This document shows, piece after piece, positions 16,423 through 24,186 of a stretch of DNA of 64,000 bases. Where the stretch lies: contig NZ_JAFCMM010000001.1 of NCBI RefSeq assembly GCF_018131225.1, positions 310,001-374,000 of the forward strand, read 5' to 3'. The position numbers were made by a program, and so were the translations under genes. The notes under the pieces were generated by a model. It was not told the origin of the DNA, ran no database searches, and worked only from the letters and a program-made list of their open reading frames with translations. Within the stretch, counting starts at the first letter, position 1. Each line of letters starts with the position of its first letter. The stretch comes from Bradyrhizobium sp. U87765 SZCCT0048 (GTDB lineage Bacteria > Pseudomonadota > Alphaproteobacteria > Rhizobiales > Xanthobacteraceae).

Positions 16423-16824
16423 TCAGGCTATTGTCCGACGCACCCGGCTGCGGCGTTCGACATCCGACTGCAGCTTGACGAGATCTTCGCGCACCGCGGC
16501 CGTCGCGGCCTTCTCGATGCGGCGATAGCGTTCGACCAGCGATACGCCGAGCGGTGTGAGGACAGAACCCCCGCCATCACGCCCGCCCGTCTGGCGCGCG
16601 ACCACGACGCCGCAAATCCTGGTCATCTCCTCGACGAGATCCCAGGCCCGCTTGTAGGACATGTTCAACGCCCGACCAGCGGCCGAGATCGAACCCAGCG
16701 CATCGATCTGCTCCAGCAAGCTGATCTTGCCCGGCCCTATCCGCCCATCGGAAGCGAAGTCGATGCGGATGCTGAGCTGCGGCAATGCCTTGCGCCGCGT
16801 CACTCCGCCAGCGGTCCTGGTCAT
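16423..16824 (-). CDS. ModE-like winged-helix regulator, single domain
   Basis: This 133-residue protein corresponds to the N-terminal DNA-binding domain of ModE. It reads KISLLEQIDALGSISAAGRA, then LNMSYKRAWDLVEEM, with a GGRDGGGSVLTPLG wing. The C-terminal molybdate-binding TOBE repeats of full ModE are missing, as in many small alphaproteobacterial members. The start at 16824 gives an ATGA overlap with the small upstream gene; a start at 16860 is also open. No molybdenum transport genes are nearby, so its targets are unknown. Confidence 0.85.
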   Translation of the reverse strand: MTRTAGGVTRRKALPQLSIRIDFASDGRIGPGKISLLEQIDALGSISAAGRALNMSYKRAWDLVEEMTRICGVVVARQTGGRDGGGSVLTPLGVSLVERYRRIEKAATAAVREDLVKLQSDVERRSRVRRTIA

Positions 16825-17042
16825 TGTGGCGCTCCCGATGCCGATGCGGCCCGAGCCCAACGAGCCGGAGCCTTAGGCTGCACGTTTGGCAAATGCAACA
16901 ATCGCCGCCTGCGGCGCGCCACCGGGTCGGATAGCGTGACGATCCCGAGCGGATTGCCACGGGCGACCATCACCTCCATCTGCCGCGCGACGAAGCTGAT
17001 GATGCCGTGAATTGCGCCGGACCAAAAGCCGTGTGGATGCAT
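16821..17042 (-). CDS. Small hypothetical protein coupled to the ModE-like gene
   Basis: This 73-residue frame starts MHPHGFWSGAIHGIISFVAR and has a run of arginines (VARRRRRLL) in the middle. I do not recognise it. Two things support it as real: AGGGAGCGAG directly precedes the ATG at 17042, and its TGA overlaps the ATG of the ModE-like regulator in the ATGA arrangement. The N-terminal part is mildly hydrophobic and the C-terminal half basic. Confidence 0.5.
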   Translation of the reverse strand: MHPHGFWSGAIHGIISFVARQMEVMVARGNPLGIVTLSDPVARRRRRLLHLPNVQPKAPARWARAASASGAPQ

Positions 17043-17123
17043 CTCGCTCCCTAATGGAAAACGCGGTGGCATGGCGGCGACACGCGTACCACGTTCCACG
17101 GCACCCGGCGGTCGTGGCGTGCG

Positions 17124-17918
17124 TCAGTGGCCGTCGTCGAAATCGTCCTCGAAGCGCAGGTGCTTGACGCTCTGGCCACGGGCGCGAACGTGCTGCAACG
17201 CCTCGATGCCGACGCGGATATGCGTTTCGACGTAGGTCGAGGTGACCTTGCGGTCGGAGTCCTCGGTCTTCACGCCTTCAGGAATCATCGGCTGGTCCGA
17301 CACCAGCAACAGCGCGCCTGTCGGGATATGGTTGGCGAACCCGGCTGCGAAAATCGTCGCCGTTTCCATATCGATCGCCATGGCGCGGGTTCTGCGCAAC
17401 TGCTCCTTGAAGCGATCGTCGTGCTCCCAGACGCGGCGGTTGGTGGTGTAGACCGTCCCGGTCCAGTAGTCATGGCCGAGGTCGCGGATCGTCGACGACA
17501 CCGCGCGCTGCAACTGGAAGGCCGGCAACGCCGGCACCTCCGGCGGCAGGTAGTCGTTGGACGTGCCCTCGCCGCGAATGGCGGCGATCGGCAGGACGAG
17601 ATCGCCGATCTGGTTCTTGCGCTTCAGGCCGCCGCATTTGCCGAGGAACAGCACCGCCTTGGGCGCGATGGCGCTCAACAGATCCATCACGGTGGCTGCG
17701 TTCGGGCTCCCCATGCCGAAATTGATCAGGGTGACGCCGTCCGCGGTGACGCTGGGCATCGGCCGGTCCTCGCCGCGAACCGGAACTGCGTGCCGGGCCG
17801 CGAACCAGGCGACATAGTGCTCGAAATTGGTCAGCAGGATGTAGGGGGCGAATTCAGTGAGCGGCACGCCGGTGTAACGCGGCAGCCAGTTCTCGACGAT
17901 GGCTTTCTTGTCTTTCAT
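17124..17918 (-). CDS. amn: AMP nucleosidase, short form
   Basis: This 264-residue enzyme of the nucleoside phosphorylase superfamily hydrolyses AMP to adenine and ribose 5-phosphate. Conserved features are INFGMGSPNAATVMDLLSAI, LFLGKCGGLKRKNQIGDLVL and AMAIDMETATIFAAGFANH, the last holding the ribose-contacting Met-Glu pair. It lacks the long N-terminal domain of the E. coli enzyme and matches the short form seen in many alphaproteobacteria. It is transcribed away from the uridine-kinase-like gene, which may also act on nucleosides. The intervening 160 bases contain a palindrome. Confidence 0.9.
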   Translation of the reverse strand: MKDKKAIVENWLPRYTGVPLTEFAPYILLTNFEHYVAWFAARHAVPVRGEDRPMPSVTADGVTLINFGMGSPNAATVMDLLSAIAPKAVLFLGKCGGLKRKNQIGDLVLPIAAIRGEGTSNDYLPPEVPALPAFQLQRAVSSTIRDLGHDYWTGTVYTTNRRVWEHDDRFKEQLRRTRAMAIDMETATIFAAGFANHIPTGALLLVSDQPMIPEGVKTEDSDRKVTSTYVETHIRVGIEALQHVRARGQSVKHLRFEDDFDDGH

Positions 17919-17984
17919 GTCCGTGCATCCATGAGTCGGCTGCGGGCGAGTCTAGCAGATCCCCTCCTGCCGGTTGCCTGTCAC

Positions 17985-18004
17985 ATCACAACACATTGTG
18001 TGAT
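17985..18004. promoter_or_regulatory. Palindrome between divergent amn and kinase genes
   Basis: ATCACAACACATTGTGTGAT has perfect 6-bp outer arms (ATCACA and TGTGAT) and matches its reverse complement at 16 of 20 positions. It lies 66 bases upstream of amn and 74 bases upstream of the kinase gene, so one regulator could control both. The TGTGA half-sites resemble CRP/FNR-family sites, but this is sequence likeness only. Confidence 0.45.
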
Positions 18005-18078
18005 TTGAGCCTGCCCCGCCGCGCGGCTATAGCCCGGCGGCTGCCATGCCGTCCGCATCGATCGAAGGAAGCCAGACC

Positions 18079-18831
18079 ATGTCGTCCCGTGCCACGGTGA
18101 TCGCCACGCTTGCGGAGGCCATCGGCGGCCTGCGCCAGAGCTGGCCGCTGCGGGTCGCGATCGACGGCCGGACGGCCTCGGGCAAGACGACGCTCGCCGA
18201 CGAACTCGCCGTGGCATTGCAGGCCACAGGCCGTGCGGTGATCCGCACCTCGATCGACGGCTTTCATCGACCGCGGGCGGAGCGCTATGCGCGCGGCCGC
18301 CATAGTCCTGAAGGCTACTATCACGATGCCCGCGACTTGACCGCTGTCATCACATTGCTGCTCGCGCCGCTTGGTCCCGGGGGCGACCGGCGCTACTGCA
18401 CCGCGTCGTTCGATCTGGCCGCCGACAGGCCGATCACTCAACCAGCACTCACGGCGCCGCCCGACGCCATCCTGATCGTCGACGGTACGTTTCTGCAACG
18501 ACCGGAGCTCGATGACGGCTGGGATCTCGCCGTGTTCGTGGAGACCACGGCGGACATCGCCGAAAGCCGTGGACTGGGCCGTGATGCCGATCAGCTCGGC
18601 GAAGTGGACGCGGTTCGCGAACTCTATCGCCGGCGCTACCGTCCGGCCTATGCGCTCTACGACCGCCTGTGCGCCCCGGTGGCGAACGCCGATGTCGTCG
18701 TCGGCAACGATGACATCGCCAGGCCGGTGTTGCGCCTGCGACAGAACGGTCGCCTCGCACCCTCTGTCGCCTCGGCCACCGGTGCGCACCCTCGGCCTCC
18801 AGCCGTCCCGCCCGGCGTCCCATCCATCTGA
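18079..18831 (+). CDS. P-loop kinase of the uridine kinase / phosphoribulokinase type
   Basis: This protein of about 250 residues has a Walker A motif, AIDGRTASGKTTLADELA, near its N-terminus, followed by RTSIDGFHRPRAERY, the usual substrate-site DGFH motif of uridine-kinase-like proteins. ILIVDGTFLQRPEL is the expected Walker B strand. It probably phosphorylates a nucleoside or small sugar alcohol with ATP. The start ATG 18079 follows AGGAAG; an in-frame ATG at 18046 is less likely. The last 30 residues are Pro-rich and non-conserved. It is divergent from amn. Confidence 0.8.
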   Translation: MSSRATVIATLAEAIGGLRQSWPLRVAIDGRTASGKTTLADELAVALQATGRAVIRTSIDGFHRPRAERYARGRHSPEGYYHDARDLTAVITLLLAPLGPGGDRRYCTASFDLAADRPITQPALTAPPDAILIVDGTFLQRPELDDGWDLAVFVETTADIAESRGLGRDADQLGEVDAVRELYRRRYRPAYALYDRLCAPVANADVVVGNDDIARPVLRLRQNGRLAPSVASATGAHPRPPAVPPGVPSI

Positions 18832-18907
18832 CGCGCCGATTGCGCCGGCACGGCGGAGAACGTAGGCTTGCCGCCATCGGCCGACGATCCCAGACCGCGA
18901 GGCGCTT

Positions 18908-20137
18908 GTGAACGAACATGTCCAGGCCGCGGCACAGCCGCTGTTCAATCCGCTGTCGCCGGACTTCATCCGCGATCCCTATCCGACGTTCGAGCGCCTG
19001 CGAACCGACGATCCTCTTTATCTGACGCCGCTCGGGATCTATCTCGCCAGCCGCCACGCCGACGTCAGCCAGATCCTGCGCGACAAGCGCTTCGGCAAGG
19101 ACTTCGTCAACCGCATGACCCGGCGCAGCGGTGCGCAGATCCTGGAAGAGCCGATCTATCGCAGCATGCGGCACTGGATGCTGGTGCAGGACCCGCCGGA
19201 CCACACCCGGCTGCGCGGCCTCGTCGTCAAGGCCTTTACCGCGCGCCGCGTCGAGGACATGCGGCCGCGCATCCAGCAGATCGTCGATGAAACGCTCGAC
19301 CGGATCATCCCGCAAGGCCACATGGACCTGATCGAGGATTTCGCGTTCCGCCTGCCGGTGACCATCATCTGCGACATGCTCGGCATTCCCGAGGACCATC
19401 GCGAAGTATTTTACAAGAGTTCGCGCGACGGCGGCCGGCTGCTTGATCCCGTGCCGCTGTCCGCCGAGGAGATCCGCGACGCCAACGCTGGCAACGAGAT
19501 GGCGCAGCTGTATTTCCGACAGCTGTTCGAGCTTCGTCGCCGCAATCCCGGCGACGATCTGACCAGCCAGCTGGTACACGCCGAAGAAGACGGCCAGAAG
19601 CTGACCAACGAGGAACTCACGGCCAACATCATCCTGCTGTTCGGTGCGGGCCACGAGACGACGGTCAATCTCATCGGCAACGGACTGCTTGCGCTGCACC
19701 GCCATCCCGACCAGCTCGCGCTGCTCCGAACCAGCCCCGCGCTCATCACCAATGCCATCGAGGAATTCCTGCGGTACGATTCCTCGGTCCAGTCGACCGG
19801 GCGCGTCGCGCTCGAAGATATCGACGACATCGGCGGCAAGCGCATTCCCAGGGGCGAAAACGTGCTCTGCCTGCTCGGGTCCGCCAACCGCGATCCCGCC
19901 GCCTACCCCGACCATCCCGACCGCCTTGACATTACCCGGACGAATGTTCGGCCACTGTCGTTCGGCGGCGGCATTCACTTCTGTCTCGGCGCCCAGCTGG
20001 CGCGGATCGAGGCGGAGATCGCGATCGCCACGCTGTTGCGACGGGTTCCGGGCCTGCGGCTCGACGACGCCGACAATCCCGAGTGGCGGCCGACGTTCGT
20101 CCTGCGCGGACTGAAGCGACTGCCCGCAAGCTGGTAG
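18908..20137 (+). CDS. Cytochrome P450 monooxygenase
   Basis: This 409-residue soluble bacterial P450 has the heme-binding loop SFGGGIHFCLGAQLAR with the iron ligand at Cys359. The oxygen-activating helix I reads LFGAGHETTVNL, helix K is AIEEFLRY (ExxR), and HWMLVQDPPDHTRLRGLV is the conserved helix-C region. It hydroxylates an unidentified substrate and needs a separate ferredoxin and reductase, neither of which is in the window. It starts at GTG 18908, preceded by GAGG. It converges on the broken exonuclease gene with 15 bases between the two. Confidence 0.95.
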   Translation: MNEHVQAAAQPLFNPLSPDFIRDPYPTFERLRTDDPLYLTPLGIYLASRHADVSQILRDKRFGKDFVNRMTRRSGAQILEEPIYRSMRHWMLVQDPPDHTRLRGLVVKAFTARRVEDMRPRIQQIVDETLDRIIPQGHMDLIEDFAFRLPVTIICDMLGIPEDHREVFYKSSRDGGRLLDPVPLSAEEIRDANAGNEMAQLYFRQLFELRRRNPGDDLTSQLVHAEEDGQKLTNEELTANIILLFGAGHETTVNLIGNGLLALHRHPDQLALLRTSPALITNAIEEFLRYDSSVQSTGRVALEDIDDIGGKRIPRGENVLCLLGSANRDPAAYPDHPDRLDITRTNVRPLSFGGGIHFCLGAQLARIEAEIAIATLLRRVPGLRLDDADNPEWRPTFVLRGLKRLPASW

Positions 20138-20152
20138 GCCTGCTCGGCGGCG

Positions 20153-20923
20153 CTATTTCAGCACCAGCCATGCCGGCGCGTGATCGCTGGCGTCCGCAAG
20201 CCCCCGCTCCGCCCGATCGACACCGGCATCGCGCAGGCGGCCGGCCAGATCCGGCGACAGCAGCAGGTGATCGAGCCGCAGCCCGGCGTCGCGGCTCCAG
20301 CGATTGCGCTGGTAATCCCAGAAGGTGAACATCGGCACACCGGGATGGCGCGCGCGCAGCGCGTCGGTCCAGCCTTGCTTGACCAGCGCCGCGAAAGCGG
20401 CCCGGCTCCTCGGCTAGATCAGCGCGTCGTCGTCCCATGAGCGCGTCGGATAGATATCCAGCGCGGTCGGGGCAACATTGTAGTCGCCTGCAAGCACGAC
20501 CGGCACGCCCGCTTTCAGCAGGGTACGGGCGTGACGCTGCAGCCGCCTGAGCCAGGCGAGCTTGTAGTCGAATTTCGGCCCCGGTTGCGGGTTGCCGTTG
20601 GGCGCGTACAGCGATGTGACAACGATGCCGCGAACGGCGGCTTCGATATAACGGCTCTGGTCATCGCTGGGATCCCCGGGCAGTCTGTCGCGGATCAGCA
20701 CCGGCTCGGCCTTGCGGGCGAGGATGGCGACGCCGTTCCAGGTCCGCTCGCCGCGCCACACCGCACGGTAGCCCGCGCGGGCGAGGTCCGCAGCCGGAAA
20801 TGCGGCATCGCTACATTTCAGCTCTTGGAGGCTCACGACGTCGGGCTTCGCCACCTTGAGCCACGCCAGCAGGTTCGGCAGCCGTCGGACCACGTTGTTG
20901 ATGTTGAATGTCGCGATCTTCAT
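20153..20923 (-). pseudogene. xthA: Exodeoxyribonuclease III, interrupted by an in-frame amber codon
   Basis: The reading frame encodes a complete exonuclease III-like AP endonuclease of 256 codons, apart from a TAG at codon 170 (20414-20416). Before the stop are MKIATFNINNVVRRLPNLL, SLQELKCSD and LAGDYNVAPTALDIY; after it, in the same frame, are PRSRAAFAALVKQGWTDALR, RLDHLLLSP and DASDHAPAW. Homologues have Gln after DALI, so this is most likely a single CAG to TAG change. The truncated product would lack the catalytic Asp-His segment and should be inactive. No frameshift is needed to join the halves. A sequencing error or nonsense suppression are alternatives. The start at 20923 follows the family's MKIATFN N-terminus. 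Confidence 0.9.
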
Positions 20924-21034
20924 GACGGTCGTCCGCGGCCTCCGTCGCCAGTCCAGCCCATCATGCTCGATCTCATGCAACGGGCCGGCGCAGGTGATGC
21001 GCCGGCCCGGCTGTTCACCAGGAATGGATCAGGT

Positions 21035-22273
21035 CTAGCCACCTGTATCGGCGCTGATGACGTCGCCGAACATCTCCCACTTGCCGCCCTTGAAGCGCAT
21101 CATCTGCAGCTGCTCGATGGGCGCGAAGTCGGTGGCGCTGGTCTTGACCTTGATGCCGGGGATTAGTGTATCCGGCGCAAAATCGAGGCTCGCCGCCTGC
21201 TTCATGATGTTGGCGCGGGTCAGGTTGTCGCCACTCCGCTTGAGGACCTCGACCATGGTCTGGGCCGCAGCATAGCCATAGGACAGGTTGAGATCGGCAC
21301 GGTTGGCGCCCGGCATGTACTTCTCGTAGAAGGCGTCGAACTTCTTCATGCCAGCATCGTTCGCCCACTGGCTGTCAGATGCGTCCTTGAGGTAGCCCGC
21401 GGACAACACGCCCTCCGAGGCGTCGAAACCAGCGGGTTTCATCACGGCGCCGATCGAAATGCTGACGTCGGTGAGCAGGTGCATCGGCTTCCAGTCGAGC
21501 TCAGCGACCTTCTTGATGGCCTGCGCCGCGAACTTCGGCGTTGTGATGTCGACGAGCACGTCGGCCCCCGTCGCCTTCAGCTTGACGATGTGGGAGTCGA
21601 TCGTCGGCTCGGAGATCTCGTAGCTCTCCTCGGCGATGATCAGCTTCGATGCCTTGTCACCGAACACGTCCTTGAGGCCGGCGAGATAGTCCTTGCCGAA
21701 ATCGTCGTTCTGGTAGAACACCGCGACCTTGGCGTCCGGCTTCTCCTTGAGGATATACTTGGCGAAGATCCGCGCCTCGGAACGATAGCTCGGCTGGAAT
21801 CCCATGGTCCAGGGGAACTGCTTGGGATCGTCCCACTTGCTGGCGCCGGTGGCGACGAACAGCTGCGGTATTTTCTTGGCGTTGTGATACTTCTGGATCG
21901 CCGTGTTGGGACCGGTGCCGAGCGCATTGAAGATCAGCAGCACCTCGTCGCTCTCGATCAGCTTGCGTGCCTGCTCGACCGTCTTCGGCGGGCTGTAGGC
22001 GTCGTCATAGGAGATGAAGTTGATCTTGCGGCCATTGATGCCGCCCTGATCGTTGATCATCTTGAAATAGGCTTCCTCGGTCTTGCCGATGATCCCGTAG
22101 GCGGAGGCTGGACCACTGTAGGCCTCGATATTGCCGATCTTGATTTCGGTATCGGTCGCGCCGGGATCGTAGGCTTTCTGAGCGAGCGCGGCGCCGCTGC
22201 TCATCAACACTCCGATCATCAACGTGACAGCGATCGGGCGCGCGGAAAACGAAGACAACAGTCTCGTGGTCAT
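21035..22273 (-). CDS. ABC transporter substrate-binding protein, Liv type
   Basis: This 412-residue periplasmic binding protein has a Sec signal peptide (MTTRLLSSFSARPIAVTLMI, ending near GAALAQK). The mature part begins with IKIGNIEAYSGPASAYG and contains GGINGRKINFISYDDAYSPP and FQPSYRSEARIFAKYIL, all typical of the Leu/Ile/Val-binding family. The start at 22273 is fixed by GGAGAGGATC. It follows an acyl-CoA ligase gene on the same strand by 74 bases and has no permease or ATPase beside it, so the channel must be encoded elsewhere. The substrate is probably a carboxylic acid that the ligase then activates. Confidence 0.92.
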   Translation of the reverse strand: MTTRLLSSFSARPIAVTLMIGVLMSSGAALAQKAYDPGATDTEIKIGNIEAYSGPASAYGIIGKTEEAYFKMINDQGGINGRKINFISYDDAYSPPKTVEQARKLIESDEVLLIFNALGTGPNTAIQKYHNAKKIPQLFVATGASKWDDPKQFPWTMGFQPSYRSEARIFAKYILKEKPDAKVAVFYQNDDFGKDYLAGLKDVFGDKASKLIIAEESYEISEPTIDSHIVKLKATGADVLVDITTPKFAAQAIKKVAELDWKPMHLLTDVSISIGAVMKPAGFDASEGVLSAGYLKDASDSQWANDAGMKKFDAFYEKYMPGANRADLNLSYGYAAAQTMVEVLKRSGDNLTRANIMKQAASLDFAPDTLIPGIKVKTSATDFAPIEQLQMMRFKGGKWEMFGDVISADTGG

Positions 22274-22347
22274 GAACGATCCTCTCCTCGGGAATGGCAG
22301 CTTTTGCTTTTTATGTTGGTGGCTGCCTGACGCAGGGCGACGCCCGC

Positions 22348-23901
22348 TCAGGATGCCACGGCTCCGGCGACGTCGAGCGAGCCCGGCGTGCCAAACTTTT
22401 CGCGAAGGGTCGGCTTGTGCACCTTGCCGGTGGCGTTGCGCGGCAGCGCCTCGACAAAGTGGATGGTCCCCGGGCACTTGAAGCGCGCGAGGTTGGCGCC
22501 GCAATGGGCATGCACCTCCGTCGCGCACAACGAATGGCCGGTCTTGAGCGCGACGACCGCGACCCCGACTTCGCCCCAGCGGGTATCTGGCACCCCGATC
22601 ACGGCCGCTTCGGCGATGGCCGGGATCTGGTAGAGGACATTTTCCACCTCAGCCGGATAGACGTTCTCGCCGCCGGAGATGTACATGTCCTTCCAGCGGT
22701 CGACGATGTAATAAAACCCCTCCTCGTCGACCCGCGTCGCGTCACCGGTATGCAGCCAACCTTCCGTGAACGAGGCGGCGTTGGCCTCGGGCCGGTTCCA
22801 GTAGCCCGGCGTGATGTTCGGTCCCCTGACCCAGAGCTCGCCGAGTTCGCCGATCGCAGCGTCGGTGCCGTCCGGCTTCACGATGCGCACCTCGGTATGC
22901 AGCACCGGCTTGCCGGCGGAGCCCGCCTTGCGTGCGGCGTCCTCGCGATCCAGCGCCAGCACCGCCGGACTGGTCTCGGTCATGCCGTAGCCCTGCTGCA
23001 GGGCGACACCGCGTGCCTCCCAGATCTTGAGCAGAGCTACCGGCATCGGGGCGCCGCCGACGCCACCGATGATCAGCCGGCTGAAATCAGCCGCCGCAAA
23101 CGTCGGATGCTGTGCCATGAACTGGTAGATCGCCGGCACGCCGAAAAACACATTGATGCCCTCGGCCGGATCGCTGATCAGCGCCAGCGCCTGGCCCGGA
23201 TCGAAGGTCCGCATGATCTGGACGGTGCCACCGGCATGCAGCACCGGATTGGTGTAGCAATTCAGCCCGCCGGTGTGGAACAGCGGCAGCACGGTCAGCA
23301 GCACCGACGATGGCGTGATGTAGGCCGGCCCGCCGAGATTGATGCAATTCCACAGCGTCATGCCGTGGGTGATGATCGCGCCCTTCGGCTGGCCCGTGGT
23401 GCCCGAGGTGTACATGATCGTCGACATGTCATCGAGCGTCATGATCTCGGCCGCCTCGAGCCGTTGCGAAGCCGCGATCGCCGCCTCGTAGCTGCCGCCG
23501 GGGCCGAGCCGGAGCACGGCCGGCGTCTTGCAGCGCGCCGCAACTGCCAACGCGGTCTCGGCGAGATCGTCGTCGTGCACCAGCACGGTCGGTGCGGCAT
23601 CGCCGACGATGAAGGCAAGTTCGGGCACCGTCAGGCGGGTGTTCAGCGGCACGAACACCGCGCCGATCCGGCCGCAGGCGAATTGCACCTCGAGCGTGTC
23701 GGTGGTGTTGAGCGCGAGCACCGCGACGCGGTCGCCGGGCCCGACATTCAGTTGCGCGCGCAGATGCCGCGCGAGGCGTGCGATACGGTCGTCGAAGCTG
23801 CGATAGGAATGAGTGCGCGCGCTGCCGAGATCGACAGCAGCGATCTTGTCCGGCGTACGCCGGGCATGGTGGGCGATCCAGTCATAATACCGAACCGGCA
23901 T
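22348..23901 (-). CDS. Acyl-CoA synthetase (AMP-forming ligase)
   Basis: This 517-residue adenylate-forming enzyme activates a carboxylic acid to its CoA thioester through an acyl-AMP. Motifs in order are MYTSGTTGQPKGAIITHG (ATP loop), QQGYGMTETSP, the hinge region VDRWKDMYISGGENVYPAEV and the C-terminal catalytic Lys in PRNATGKVHK. The start at 23901 (MPVRYYDWIAH) is preceded by GGAGGAGGGG; an upstream in-frame start would add 14 unlikely residues. It is probably co-transcribed with the downstream periplasmic binding protein, forming an uptake-and-activation pair for an aromatic or fatty acid. Confidence 0.93.
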   Translation of the reverse strand: MPVRYYDWIAHHARRTPDKIAAVDLGSARTHSYRSFDDRIARLARHLRAQLNVGPGDRVAVLALNTTDTLEVQFACGRIGAVFVPLNTRLTVPELAFIVGDAAPTVLVHDDDLAETALAVAARCKTPAVLRLGPGGSYEAAIAASQRLEAAEIMTLDDMSTIMYTSGTTGQPKGAIITHGMTLWNCINLGGPAYITPSSVLLTVLPLFHTGGLNCYTNPVLHAGGTVQIMRTFDPGQALALISDPAEGINVFFGVPAIYQFMAQHPTFAAADFSRLIIGGVGGAPMPVALLKIWEARGVALQQGYGMTETSPAVLALDREDAARKAGSAGKPVLHTEVRIVKPDGTDAAIGELGELWVRGPNITPGYWNRPEANAASFTEGWLHTGDATRVDEEGFYYIVDRWKDMYISGGENVYPAEVENVLYQIPAIAEAAVIGVPDTRWGEVGVAVVALKTGHSLCATEVHAHCGANLARFKCPGTIHFVEALPRNATGKVHKPTLREKFGTPGSLDVAGAVAS

Positions 23902-24186
23902 GAGACCCCTCCTCCGCCGGTGGCTCCCTGCCATCAGCGGCATTTCCCCCGGGGCGGCGCATTGCTAAGCGGCCGACCTCGTTTTCATACCTTTTTCAAG
24001 CAGTTGAGGCGAGGGTCGAGGGATGAGTCTTGCGTCGAGTGGCTGGCGCGCGCGGCACCGCACGGGCGATACGGCGGGCGTGCACTGCACAAGGCGGCAG
24101 GCGGGCCTGGCCTACGCCGCCATAGCCCGTCCAGCGGAATGCTTGCGATCACCGACCTCCGGGCGGGCGGGCGCGACACCGGCTCC
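23902..24186. other. Intergenic region between the giant exoprotein and acyl-CoA ligase genes
   Basis: These 285 bases hold the ribosome site and presumed promoter of the acyl-CoA ligase gene. I see no clear terminator for the giant exoprotein transcript, no supported ORF and no RNA gene. Confidence 0.4.
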
